From the NCBI GenBank assembly GCA_020832725.1, contig JAFIEC010000359.1:1-5997 (forward strand): a stretch of DNA of 5,997 bases. The letters run 5' to 3'. This DNA is from Paracoccaceae bacterium. Lineage in GTDB: Bacteria > Pseudomonadota > Alphaproteobacteria > Rhodobacterales > Rhodobacteraceae. The notes beneath the pieces are model-generated. The model made no database searches and was not told the origin of the DNA. It saw only the letters and a list, made by a program, of their open reading frames with translations. The translations under genes were made by a program, and so were the position numbers. Shown piece after piece: positions 1-5,539 of the stretch. The number at the start of each line of letters is the position of its first letter. The stretch's first letter is position 1.

Positions 1-63
1 GGGGGGTTGGGTGGTGTGTGGGGGCGGGGGGGGTGTGGCGCCAACGGCTGGCCCCAGGGGGCG
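1..63. other. low-complexity G/T-rich window edge, no gene seen
   Basis: The first 42 bases contain no adenine and are almost entirely G and T, with long G runs. This differs sharply from the balanced high-GC coding sequence that follows. I see no reading frame, promoter or clear terminator here. It lies just downstream of the stop codon of the leftward sulfurtransferase-like gene, so a terminator could have been expected, but no hairpin followed by a T-run is visible on the minus strand. The most economical reading is a poor-quality contig end. Confidence 0.5.
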
Positions 64-486
64 TCAGCCCGTGGTGGCTTCGAGATGGGGCGGAAGGTCG
101 TGCAGCTGATAGCCCGCCCGTGTGGTCGCGGCCAGGATGTCATCGGCGCTCATGCGCCCGGCCTGCGACAGCGACCAGGCGATGGAGGAGCGCCGTCCGC
201 TGGCACAATAGGCAAAGACTGGCCCCGGGGCGCTGTCGGCCGTGGCACCCTGAAGGCGCACGTTCTCGGGTGTCAGACCCATGGACGAGATCGGGTTGTC
301 CACAAAGGCCAGCCCAGCGCTTTCTGCGGCAGCGGCGATCGCGGCTGCCTGGTGGTCGGGGCCGACCTCCACGTCGGGGCGGTTGCAGATGATGGTGGCA
401 TAGCCCGCCTGCGCCAGGGCCGCGACATCGCCCGGCTCGATCTGCGGTCCGACGGCGAAGGTGTCGGTTAGCTTGTTGATGACCAT
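64..486 (-). CDS. DUF442 / TIGR01244-type sulfurtransferase-like protein (stand-alone Blh N-terminal domain)
   Basis: A 140-residue protein with the rhodanese/phosphatase-like fold typical of DUF442. The start keeps the family-like beginning MVINKLTDTFAVGPQI. Residues 35-38 read NRPD, and residues 94-100 form the active-site loop CASGRRS, with Cys94 as the likely nucleophile and Arg98/Arg99 in the anion-binding loop. In bacteria such as Xylella and Agrobacterium this domain is fused to the N-terminus of the Blh persulfide dioxygenase, where a sulfur-transfer role is proposed. Here it is the last gene of the leftward operon, 37 bases after the YeeE-like subunit. I infer cytoplasmic transfer of sulfane sulfur to or from the dioxygenase. 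An in-frame GTG at 498 would add four residues; the ATG at 486 is preferred because it begins at the conserved part, although its ribosome site (GAGAG) is weak. Confidence 0.85.
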   Translation of the reverse strand: MVINKLTDTFAVGPQIEPGDVAALAQAGYATIICNRPDVEVGPDHQAAAIAAAAESAGLAFVDNPISSMGLTPENVRLQGATADSAPGPVFAYCASGRRSSIAWSLSQAGRMSADDILAATTRAGYQLHDLPPHLEATTG

Positions 487-523
487 TGTTTCTCTCACTT
501 TTCCCTGATCCGGTCGCCGGGCC

Positions 524-949
524 TCAGCCCAGCGCCGTCATGCGCGACTTGATCGGCACCGCGGCCAGCATGCCCGCGATCATGGCCGCCAGAAAGACCA
601 GACCGCCAAGCCCGCCATAGGACAACGAGGCGATGGCCGGACCGGGGCAAAGGCCCGCAAGCGCCCATCCCGCGCCGAACAGGAACGAGCCCACGGCAAG
701 GTTGCGCCCGATATGCGGCTCGGGCTTGCCCGGAAAGCCGGTGCCCAGAAAGGCCCGTGCCCGGGTGCGGGTATAGGCCCATGCCAGCATCATCGGCAGG
801 ATCGCCCCGCCCAGCACAAAGGCGAGCGTCGGGTCCCAGGCGCCGAAGACATCCAGCCAGCCCTGCACCCGGTTCGTGTCGGTCATGCCCGAGACCATCA
901 GGCCAAGGCCGAACAGCCCACCGGCAAGGAATGCAAACAGATTGCGCAT
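524..949 (-). CDS. YeeE/YedE-family (DUF6691, PmpB-like) sulfur-compound membrane subunit
   Basis: A 141-residue inner-membrane protein with about four hydrophobic segments (roughly residues 3-20, 41-59, 84-101 and 113-131). Its first segment and following loop (GLGLMVSGMTD, then VQGWLDVFGAWDPTLAFV) match the second half of YeeE/YedE permeases. Residues 99-105 read GLCPGPA, with Cys101 the conserved cysteine of the family. YeeE-type proteins import thiosulfate through cysteine-lined pores; half-size pairs (PmpA/PmpB) are recurrent in BigR-controlled operons and are thought to move sulfur compounds across the membrane. The direction and substrate here are inferred. Its ATG overlaps the stop codon of the upstream subunit by one base (TGATG), so the two halves are probably translationally coupled and assemble together. 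Confidence 0.87.
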   Translation of the reverse strand: MRNLFAFLAGGLFGLGLMVSGMTDTNRVQGWLDVFGAWDPTLAFVLGGAILPMMLAWAYTRTRARAFLGTGFPGKPEPHIGRNLAVGSFLFGAGWALAGLCPGPAIASLSYGGLGGLVFLAAMIAGMLAAVPIKSRMTALG

Positions 950-1382
950 CAGATCACCCCCAGCACATGGCGGAACAGGGCCATCGTCAGGCCGCCCGCA
1001 AGCAGGTAGAAGACGGTCGCGCCGATCCCGCGCAGCGACAGCCGCGAGATGCCGCAGACCCCGTGCCCCGAGGTGCAGCCGTTCGCCAGCCGCGTGCCGA
1101 TGCCTACCAGCAGCCCCGCCGCCACCACTACGGCAAGATTGGTGGTGATGTTGGTCGAGGGCGCACCCCAGATCAGCGTGGCCCCTGTGGCAGGGCCACG
1201 AGGCCCAGCAGGAACACGCCGCGCTCGGTGGCGTTGCCCTTGCCCGAGCCGTCCACCAGCCCGCCGATCAGCCCGCTCGCGCCCATGATCCTGCCGTTGA
1301 ACAGCAGGAACATGGCCGCAGCCGAGCCGATCATGAGGCCGCCGATCAGCCCCATGATCCATTCAGGTCGAATGAAGTCCAT
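949..1382 (-). pseudogene. YeeE/YedE-family (PmpA-like) membrane subunit, interrupted by a one-base frameshift
   Basis: The N-terminal part reads from the ATG at 1382 (MDFIRPEWIMGLIGG, then a membrane segment ending in LFNGRIMGASG) and hits a stop at 1173. The C-terminal part continues in another frame to the stop at 949 and contains the YeeE/PmpA signature NGCTSGHGVCGISR, with its two conserved cysteines. Adding one base in the inverted repeat at 1178-1199 joins the frames into a 144-residue protein, the usual size of this half subunit, with about four membrane segments and the signature at residues 101-114. The start follows the dioxygenase stop by 10 bases and has a GGAGAG ribosome site; the end overlaps the next gene as TGATG. 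Both flanks are well conserved and the operon is otherwise intact, so I suspect a sequence error and a working gene. Labelled broken only because the bases as given do not encode one protein. Confidence 0.85.
1178..1199. repeat. near-perfect inverted repeat at the frameshift point
   Basis: The left arm GTGGCCCCTG (1178-1187) and right arm CAGGGCCAC (1191-1199) flank a 3-base loop. The right arm lacks one G compared with the exact complement of the left arm. Restoring that G makes a perfect 10-base stem and also restores the reading frame of the overlapping membrane-subunit gene, giving ...GLVAPATGATLIWG.... Confidence 0.8.
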
Positions 1383-1392
1383 TCTTCTCTCC

Positions 1393-2256
1393 TCAGAGCG
1401 TGTTCACCGGAACCTTGAGGTAGGTGGTTCCGTTGTCTTCGGCCTTCGGCATCTGGCCTGCTCGCATGTTGACCTGGATCGAGGGCACGATCAGCCGCGG
1501 CATTGCCAGCTTCGCGTCGCGCTCGGTGCGCATCCGCACGAAATCCGCCTTGGACTTGCCTTCTGCCACATGGATGTTGCGTGCCTTCTGGTCGCCCACG
1601 GTGGTTTCCCACGCGTAATGGTCGCGCCCTTCGGCCTTGTAGTCGTGGCCCACGTAGATGCGGGTCGCGTCGGGCAGCGACAGGATCTTCTGCACCGATT
1701 CATACAGCGTCTCTGCCGAGCCGCCGGGAAAGTCGCAACGCGCCGTGCCGAAATCGGGCATGAACAGCGTATCGCCCACAAAGGCGGCATCGCCGATGAC
1801 ATAGGTCAGGCAGGCCGGAGTATGGCCGGGCGTGTGCAGCACGTCACCGCGCATCTGGCCGATGTGAAAGCTGTCGCCCTCCTGAAAGAGGCGGTCGAAC
1901 TGGCTGCCGTCACGCTGGAACTCGGTGCCTTCGTTGAACACCTTGCCAAAGACATCCTGCACCACGCGGATGTTCTCGCCGATGCCGATCTTGCCGCCCA
2001 GCTTCTGCTGGATGTATGGTGCTGCGGAAAGGTGGTCGGCGTGGACATGGGTCTCGAGGATCCACTCCACCTCGAGGCCGTTCTCCTGCACGAAGGCGAT
2101 CACCTTGTCCGCGCAGGCGGTGCTGGTGCGACCGGCCGCGTAGTCGAAATCAAGGACCGAGTCGATGATGGCGCATTTGTTGCTGTTCGGGTCCTTGACA
2201 ACGTAGTGCGCGGTGAAGGTGTCTTCGTCAAAAAAGGACGTCACTTCGGGCGACAT
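1393..2256 (-). CDS. blh: MBL-fold persulfide dioxygenase (ETHE1/Blh type)
   Basis: A 287-residue cytoplasmic metallo-beta-lactamase-fold enzyme. Family members oxidise glutathione persulfide or related persulfides to sulfite with O2 and one mononuclear iron. The metal motif THVHADH is at residues 69-75. By comparison with human ETHE1 the iron ligands would be His70, His145 (in PGHTPA) and Asp162 (in GDTLF); His204 (GHDY) is the usual last MBL histidine. The stretch TARCDFPGG (171-179) and the C-terminal VPSIQVNMRAGQMP (257-270) fit the Blh-like bacterial branch rather than glyoxalase II. The start at 2256 is set by a GGAGGA site 4 bases upstream; the frame opens further to 2319, but that extension reads through the promoter. 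First gene of the leftward operon, divergent from the BigR/SqrR-type regulator. It lacks the N-terminal DUF442 domain of fused Blh proteins, which is encoded separately at 64-486. Confidence 0.92.
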   Translation of the reverse strand: MSPEVTSFFDEDTFTAHYVVKDPNSNKCAIIDSVLDFDYAAGRTSTACADKVIAFVQENGLEVEWILETHVHADHLSAAPYIQQKLGGKIGIGENIRVVQDVFGKVFNEGTEFQRDGSQFDRLFQEGDSFHIGQMRGDVLHTPGHTPACLTYVIGDAAFVGDTLFMPDFGTARCDFPGGSAETLYESVQKILSLPDATRIYVGHDYKAEGRDHYAWETTVGDQKARNIHVAEGKSKADFVRMRTERDAKLAMPRLIVPSIQVNMRAGQMPKAEDNGTTYLKVPVNTL

Positions 2257-2291
2257 GGTTTCCTCCGTCGGTCGGTTGCGAGTCAGGGGGC

Positions 2292-2319
2292 AATATACGC
2301 ACTCCAACACATATAGCAA
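2292..2319 (-). promoter_or_regulatory. predicted sigma70-type promoter of the leftward sulfur operon
   Basis: On the minus strand TTGCTA (2319-2314) is followed after 16 bases by TATATT (2297-2292), matching the -35 and -10 consensus at 4 and 5 of 6 positions. Transcription would start near 2285, giving a leader of about 29 bases before the dioxygenase start. An A8 tract (2332-2339 on the plus strand as T8) lies just upstream of the -35 and could act like an UP element. Confidence 0.6.
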
Positions 2320-2328
2320 TATTGATAT
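2313..2328. promoter_or_regulatory. predicted BigR/SqrR operator shared by two divergent promoters
   Basis: The sequence ATAgCAATATTGaTAT is a 16-base inverted repeat with one mismatched pair (lower case) around a perfect CAATATTG core centred at 2320.5. It overlaps the -35 hexamers of both divergent promoters. ArsR-family BigR is known to bind AT-rich inverted repeats between its own gene and the sulfur operon, so repressor bound here should block both directions; assignment of this site to the neighbouring regulator is inference. Confidence 0.65.
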
Positions 2329-2350
2329 GTATTTTTTTTCGTGCTATGAC
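2322..2350 (+). promoter_or_regulatory. predicted sigma70-type promoter of the ArsR regulator gene
   Basis: TTGATA (2322-2327) and TATGAC (2345-2350) are separated by exactly 17 bases and match the -35 and -10 consensus at 5 and 4 of 6 positions. The spacer holds a run of eight T. Transcription would start near 2357, with a leader of about 35 bases. The -35 lies in the right half of the palindrome at 2313-2328, which predicts autorepression. Confidence 0.6.
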
Positions 2351-2391
2351 CACACAGGTCGTATAGGCCAAGCCAAAGGGTGGATAGACAC

Positions 2392-2745
2392 ATGCAGACC
2401 ATGCCACTTGCCTCAGCGCCCCTCGACGAGGAGCCTCGCGGCCTCTCCGAGGAGATGGCCGCCAGCGCCGAAGAGGCTGCGGCCCTGATGAAGACGCTCT
2501 CCAACCCGGGACGCCTGATGATCCTTTGCCTGCTGGTGGAGGGGGAAAAGTCGGTCGCCGAACTGGAGCAGCATCTGCGCACCAAGCAGCCCAACGTCTC
2601 CCAGCAACTGGCGCGGATGCGTCTGGAGGGCCATGTGCAGGCCCGTCGTGACGGGCGCCACATCTTCTACAGCCTCGCCGACGATCGGGTGCGCGAGATC
2701 ATCACCGCGCTGCACGGCGCCTTCTGCCCCACTCCAAAGGGTTGA
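2392..2745 (+). CDS. bigR: ArsR-family persulfide-responsive repressor (BigR/SqrR type)
   Basis: A 117-residue winged-helix repressor. Residues 32-45 (LMKTLSNPGRLMIL) open the ArsR domain; the recognition-helix region is around 64-79 (TKQPNVSQQLARMRLE), and the wing is RRDGRHIFYSL (85-95). Cys46 (in LMILCLL) and Cys112 (in GAFCP) are 66 residues apart, the same spacing as the redox cysteines of SqrR (41/107) and BigR (42/108). Those form a disulfide or polysulfide link that releases DNA when sulfide or persulfide rises. The metal-binding ELCVCD motif of arsenic sensors is absent. The ATG at 2392 follows an AAAGGG site at 2376-2380; an ATG at 2401 or GTG at 2380 are alternatives. Divergent from the dioxygenase operon, which it is inferred to repress along with itself. 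The name sqrR would be equally fair; no sqr gene is in view. Confidence 0.92.
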   Translation: MQTMPLASAPLDEEPRGLSEEMAASAEEAAALMKTLSNPGRLMILCLLVEGEKSVAELEQHLRTKQPNVSQQLARMRLEGHVQARRDGRHIFYSLADDRVREIITALHGAFCPTPKG

Positions 2746-2755
2746 CCTGCGTCAA
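2742..2755. promoter_or_regulatory. FNR/Dnr-family binding site (TTGAC-N4-GTCAA)
   Basis: TTGACCTGCGTCAA is a perfect 5-4-5 inverted repeat matching the Crp/Fnr-superfamily anaerobic box (TTGAN6TCAA). It includes the TGA stop of the preceding repressor gene. Its centre, 2748.5, is 41.5 bases upstream of the start point predicted from the -10 element at 2778-2783, the standard class II activator position. The inferred target is the rightward operon beginning with the TraR/DksA-type gene. Which family member binds (FnrL, Dnr, NnrR) cannot be told from the site alone. Confidence 0.72.
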
Positions 2756-2777
2756 TGTGGGCATTCGCATCGCCTCC

Positions 2778-2783
2778 TAGCAT
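2778..2783 (+). promoter_or_regulatory. predicted -10 element of the FNR-type promoter
   Basis: TAGCAT matches 4 of 6 positions of the -10 consensus and places the transcription start near 2790, giving a leader of about 19 bases before the TraR/DksA-type start. No good -35 hexamer precedes it, as expected for an activator-dependent promoter. A 6-base inverted repeat (GCATCA...TGATGC, 2780-2793) overlaps the start point; its meaning is unclear. Confidence 0.45.
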
Positions 2784-2808
2784 CATGTGATGCGAACGGG
2801 AGGACATG

Positions 2809-3126
2809 ATGATCGACATCGAGACACGCCGCCAACAGCTGATGGCCCGACGGGCCGAACTTGCCGCGCGGCTGGAGACGATCGAGCACGAACTCGACGA
2901 GCCTCTGGACAAGGACCTGGAGGATCAGGCCGTCGATCTGGAGGATGACGAGGTGCTGGAGACCCTTGGCCTGCAGGGCCAGAAGGAGGTTCGCATGATC
3001 GATGCCGCGATGGCCCGCATCGCCGAGGGCGAATACGGATATTGCACGAATTGCGGAGCCGAGATCGCTTCGGAACGGCTCGACCTGCTGCCGGCCACCC
3101 CCTTCTGTCGCAATTGCGCGGTCTGA
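2809..3126 (+). CDS. TraR/DksA-type zinc-finger transcription factor (short)
   Basis: A 105-residue protein. An N-terminal coiled-coil helix (about 1-32) is followed by KDLEDQAVDLED, which contains the DxxDxA pattern (Asp36, Asp39, Ala41) that DksA and TraR place at the RNA polymerase secondary channel. A second helix (about 43-72) leads to a C4 zinc finger with Cys79, Cys82, Cys100 and Cys103 (YCTNCG...FCRNC). At 105 residues it is shorter than E. coli DksA (151) and longer than TraR (73), close to the small DksA-like proteins of alphaproteobacteria. Expected role: binding RNA polymerase to modulate initiation. The second of two adjacent ATGs is chosen because GGGAGG (2798-2803) lies 5 bases before it and only 2 before the ATG at 2806. 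First gene behind the FNR-type site; the next gene begins 3 bases after its stop. Confidence 0.88.
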   Translation: MIDIETRRQQLMARRAELAARLETIEHELDEPLDKDLEDQAVDLEDDEVLETLGLQGQKEVRMIDAAMARIAEGEYGYCTNCGAEIASERLDLLPATPFCRNCAV

Positions 3127-3129
3127 GCC

Positions 3130-3357
3130 ATGCATCCCGAAGATCCGCACCGCGCCAAGGAAATGATGGAAGCCCTTTCGCTGGCCCTCGACCAGCTGGA
3201 GGAACGCCCGGCCGAGGCCGCCCGCCTGCATGCCGAACTCAAGGAGCGGGTGGCAGAGCTGCGCGCGCTCGGCCTCGATCTGCCCGACGATCCCGAAGCG
3301 CTGGAGGCCTGGCTGGCCGAAGCGCTGGGCGATGCGCCCGACAACCTGCCCGTCTGA
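3130..3357 (+). CDS. small acidic helical protein of unknown function
   Basis: A 75-residue protein that I do not assign to a family. It is rich in Ala, Leu, Glu and Asp, with few basic residues, no cysteine and no signal peptide or membrane segment. Residues 8-46 look like one long amphipathic helix or coiled coil (EALSLALDQLEERPAEAARL onward), and residues 53-68 form a second acidic helix (DDPEALEAWLAEALGD). The ATG is only 3 bases after the stop of the TraR/DksA-type gene and has no clear ribosome site, which suggests translational coupling. Codon use matches its neighbours. Context suggests a partner of the DksA-like protein or a general operon passenger; that is inference only. Confidence 0.65.
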   Translation: MHPEDPHRAKEMMEALSLALDQLEERPAEAARLHAELKERVAELRALGLDLPDDPEALEAWLAEALGDAPDNLPV

Positions 3358-3387
3358 GCAATGCCCGCCGGCCCTTGCGCCCGCGCC

Positions 3388-3409
3388 CCCGCCCGGTAGA
3401 ACGGGCGGG
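3388..3409. repeat. GC-rich hairpin before the fatty-acid oxidation gene
   Basis: CCCGCCCG (3388-3395) pairs perfectly with CGGGCGGG (3402-3409) across a 6-base loop. No T-run follows, so it is not a classic intrinsic terminator. It sits in the 73-base gap between the small acidic gene and the hydratase/dehydrogenase gene, ending about 12 bases before the ribosome site, where it could stabilise or partly attenuate the downstream message. Confidence 0.6.
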
Positions 3410-3430
3410 TCGCATTCGAGGGAGGAACGC

Positions 3431-5539
3431 ATGGAAGGCAAGGACCCGGTTCGCACGGAATTGCAGGGCGAGATCGCACTGGTGACCGTCGACAACCCGC
3501 CCGTGAACGCCCTGGCCCATGGCGTCCGCGCGGGCCTTGTCGCCGCGATCGAGGCCTCCGAGGGCGACCCCCGCGTGAAGGCCGTCGTCATCCGTGCCGC
3601 GGGGCGCACCTTCCCGGCTGGTGCCGATATCCGCGAATTCGGCCAGCCGCCCCGTGACCCCTGGCTTCCGGCTGTCTGCAACCGGATCGAGGCCTGCACC
3701 AAGCCTGTCGTCGCCGCCCTGCACGGCACCGCGCTGGGGGGTGGGCTGGAGGTGGCGCTGGGTGCGCATTACCGCATCGCGCTGCCCTCGGCCCGCGTGG
3801 GCCTGCCGGAGGTGACCCTGGGCATCCTGCCCGGCGCGGGCGGCACCCAGCGGACGCCGCGCATCGCCGGTACCGCCGCCGCCCTCGATCTGATGCTCTC
3901 GGGCAAGCCCGTCGGGGCCGCCCATGCCCTGGCGATCGGCCTGATCGACGAGATAGCCGAGGGCGACCTGACCGAGGCGGCCCTGGCCTATGCCGCGCGG
4001 CTTGTGGCCGAAGGGGCCGGGCCACGCCCGACCCGCGACCGGACCGAGGGGCTGGCGGATGTCGAGGCCGCCCGCGCAGGCATCGCCGCCGCCCGGGCAA
4101 AGGTCGAGAAGGAGATGCCGCATCTGGTGGCTCCCATCCGCATCGTGTCCTGCGTCGAGGCGACGCTTGATCTGCCCTTCGAGGAGGGCCTCGACCGCGA
4201 GCGCGAATTGTTCGGGGAATGCGTGGTCTCCGACCAGTCGGTGGCCCTGCGCCATGCCTTCTTTGCCGAGCGCCGGGCCGCCCGGGTTCCCGGCCTGGAG
4301 GGGGTTGTCCCCCGAGAGATCGCGGCGGCAGGTGTCATCGGTGGCGGCACCATGGGGGCGGGCATCGCGGTGGCATTGCTGCAATCGGGGCTGCCCGTGA
4401 CCATGATCGAGCGCGACGCGGAGTCACTCGCCCGCGGGCAGGCGGCCGTCCGCGCCGTCTTCGACCGCGCCGTGGAGCGCGGGCGCATGACCGCCGAGAC
4501 CCGCGAGCAGCATCTCCGCCAGTTCGAGGGTGCCACCGATTACGCCGCGCTGGCCCCGGTCGATCTGGCCATCGAGGCGGTGTTCGAGGAGATGGAGGTC
4601 AAGCGCGAGGTTCTGGGCCAGCTTGACGCGGTGCTGCGTCCGGGCGCGATCATCGCGTCCAACACTTCCTATCTCGATCTCGACGCCCTTGCCGCCATGA
4701 CCTCGCGACCCGCCGATGTGGTGGGGCTGCACTTCTTCTCGCCCGCGAACGTGATGCGCCTGCTGGAGGTTGTCGTGGGTGCCGGGACCGCGCCCGAGGT
4801 GGTGGCCGCAGGCTTTGCGCTGGCCCGCAGACTGGGCAAGGTGGCCGTGCGCGCCGGCGTGTGCGAGGGCTTCATCGGCAACCGCATGCTGGCGACCTAT
4901 CGCCAGGCAGCCGACTACATGATGCTCGACGGGGCCTCGCCCTACGAGATCGACGCGGCCCTGCAGCTTTTCGGCTTTGCCATGGGCCCGTTTCAGGTCA
5001 CCGATCTGGCGGGCGGCGACATCGGCTGGGCGCGGCGAAAGAGGCTGGCCCCCACCCGCGACCCGGCCCGTCGCTATGTGCGCGTGGCCGATCTGCTGTG
5101 CGAGCGCGGCTGGTTCGGCCAGAAGACGGGCCGCGGCTTCTATCTCTACGAGAAGGGCGCGCGCAGGGGCACACCCGACCCCGAGGTTCTGGCCATCATC
5201 GAGGCCGAGCGCGCGGCTGCGGGCGTCACCCCCCGCAGCTTCAGCCCCGAGGAGATCGTCGCGCGCTATCTGGCCGCCATGGTCAACGAGGGCGCACGGC
5301 TGCTCGATGAGGGCATCGCCCTGCGCCCCTCCGATATCGATGTTGTCAAGCTCATGGGCTACGGCTTTCCGCGCCACCGGGGCGGCCCGATGAAATGGGC
5401 CGACCTTGAGGGGCTGCCCGGGGTGCTGGAGAACCTGCGCAACTTCGCCGCTGCGGGCGATGCCTGGCTGTGGGAGCCTGCCCCCCTGCTGGAGCGGCTG
5501 GTGGCCGAGGGGCGCGACCTCGACAGTCTGAACGACTGA
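3431..5539 (+). CDS. bifunctional enoyl-CoA hydratase / 3-hydroxyacyl-CoA dehydrogenase (FadB/FadJ-like)
   Basis: A 702-residue cytoplasmic beta-oxidation enzyme catalysing hydration of trans-2-enoyl-CoA and NAD+-dependent oxidation of the 3-hydroxyacyl-CoA. Residues 1-190 form the crotonase domain: AGADI (63-67), GGGLE with Glu107 and GLPE with Glu127 are the two catalytic glutamates (E. coli FadB Glu119/Glu139). A linker leads to the NAD-binding domain, whose Rossmann loop GGGTMG is at 304-309. SNTS (410-413) and the pair His434 (GLHFFSP) and Glu446 have the FadB His450/Glu462 spacing. GFIGNR (480-485) opens the first C-terminal domain; the second runs from about 608 and contains GYGFPRHRGGP (643-653). 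Length fits E. coli FadJ (714). The start is set by GGGAGG 5 bases upstream; the frame is open back to 3230 but would overlap the previous gene. No thiolase gene (the usual FadA/FadI partner) is in view. Its stop overlaps the next start as TGATG. Confidence 0.95.
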   Translation: MEGKDPVRTELQGEIALVTVDNPPVNALAHGVRAGLVAAIEASEGDPRVKAVVIRAAGRTFPAGADIREFGQPPRDPWLPAVCNRIEACTKPVVAALHGTALGGGLEVALGAHYRIALPSARVGLPEVTLGILPGAGGTQRTPRIAGTAAALDLMLSGKPVGAAHALAIGLIDEIAEGDLTEAALAYAARLVAEGAGPRPTRDRTEGLADVEAARAGIAAARAKVEKEMPHLVAPIRIVSCVEATLDLPFEEGLDRERELFGECVVSDQSVALRHAFFAERRAARVPGLEGVVPREIAAAGVIGGGTMGAGIAVALLQSGLPVTMIERDAESLARGQAAVRAVFDRAVERGRMTAETREQHLRQFEGATDYAALAPVDLAIEAVFEEMEVKREVLGQLDAVLRPGAIIASNTSYLDLDALAAMTSRPADVVGLHFFSPANVMRLLEVVVGAGTAPEVVAAGFALARRLGKVAVRAGVCEGFIGNRMLATYRQAADYMMLDGASPYEIDAALQLFGFAMGPFQVTDLAGGDIGWARRKRLAPTRDPARRYVRVADLLCERGWFGQKTGRGFYLYEKGARRGTPDPEVLAIIEAERAAAGVTPRSFSPEEIVARYLAAMVNEGARLLDEGIALRPSDIDVVKLMGYGFPRHRGGPMKWADLEGLPGVLENLRNFAAAGDAWLWEPAPLLERLVAEGRDLDSLND

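Noticed and set aside
1173..1200. Programmed ribosomal frameshifting in the PmpA-like gene
   Set aside because: I see no classic slippery heptamer before the stem, and a single missing base in the stem explains the break more simply. Kept only as a remote alternative.
757..2316. A 519-codon open frame on the plus strand
   Set aside because: It lies antisense to the dioxygenase and membrane-subunit genes, which have clear family motifs. Its product is low-complexity with no recognisable domain; long antisense frames are common at this GC content.
2257..2319. N-terminal extension of the dioxygenase to an ATG at 2319
   Set aside because: It would translate the predicted -10 element, part of the operator and the GGAGGA ribosome site. 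The family-like sequence starts at the ATG at 2256.
2331..2340. The T8 tract as a transcription terminator
   Set aside because: No GC-rich hairpin precedes it. It sits in the spacer of the rightward promoter and upstream of the leftward one, so a promoter role fits better.
3388..3415. Rho-independent terminator
   Set aside because: The stem is strong, but no run of T follows it; the next bases are TCGCATTCG.
3230..3430. N-terminal extension of the hydratase/dehydrogenase frame
   Set aside because: It overlaps the small acidic gene in another frame and reads through the GC hairpin. The crotonase domain begins normally after the ATG at 3431, which has a strong ribosome site.
2752..3729. A 325-codon open frame on the minus strand
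   Set aside because: It is antisense to the TraR/DksA-type gene, the small acidic gene and the start of the hydratase/dehydrogenase, and has no domain signature or ribosome site that I can see.
3239..4384. A 381-codon open frame on the minus strand, and a similar one at 4424-5377
   Set aside because: Both are mirror frames of the hydratase/dehydrogenase gene, whose catalytic residues are all present on the plus strand.
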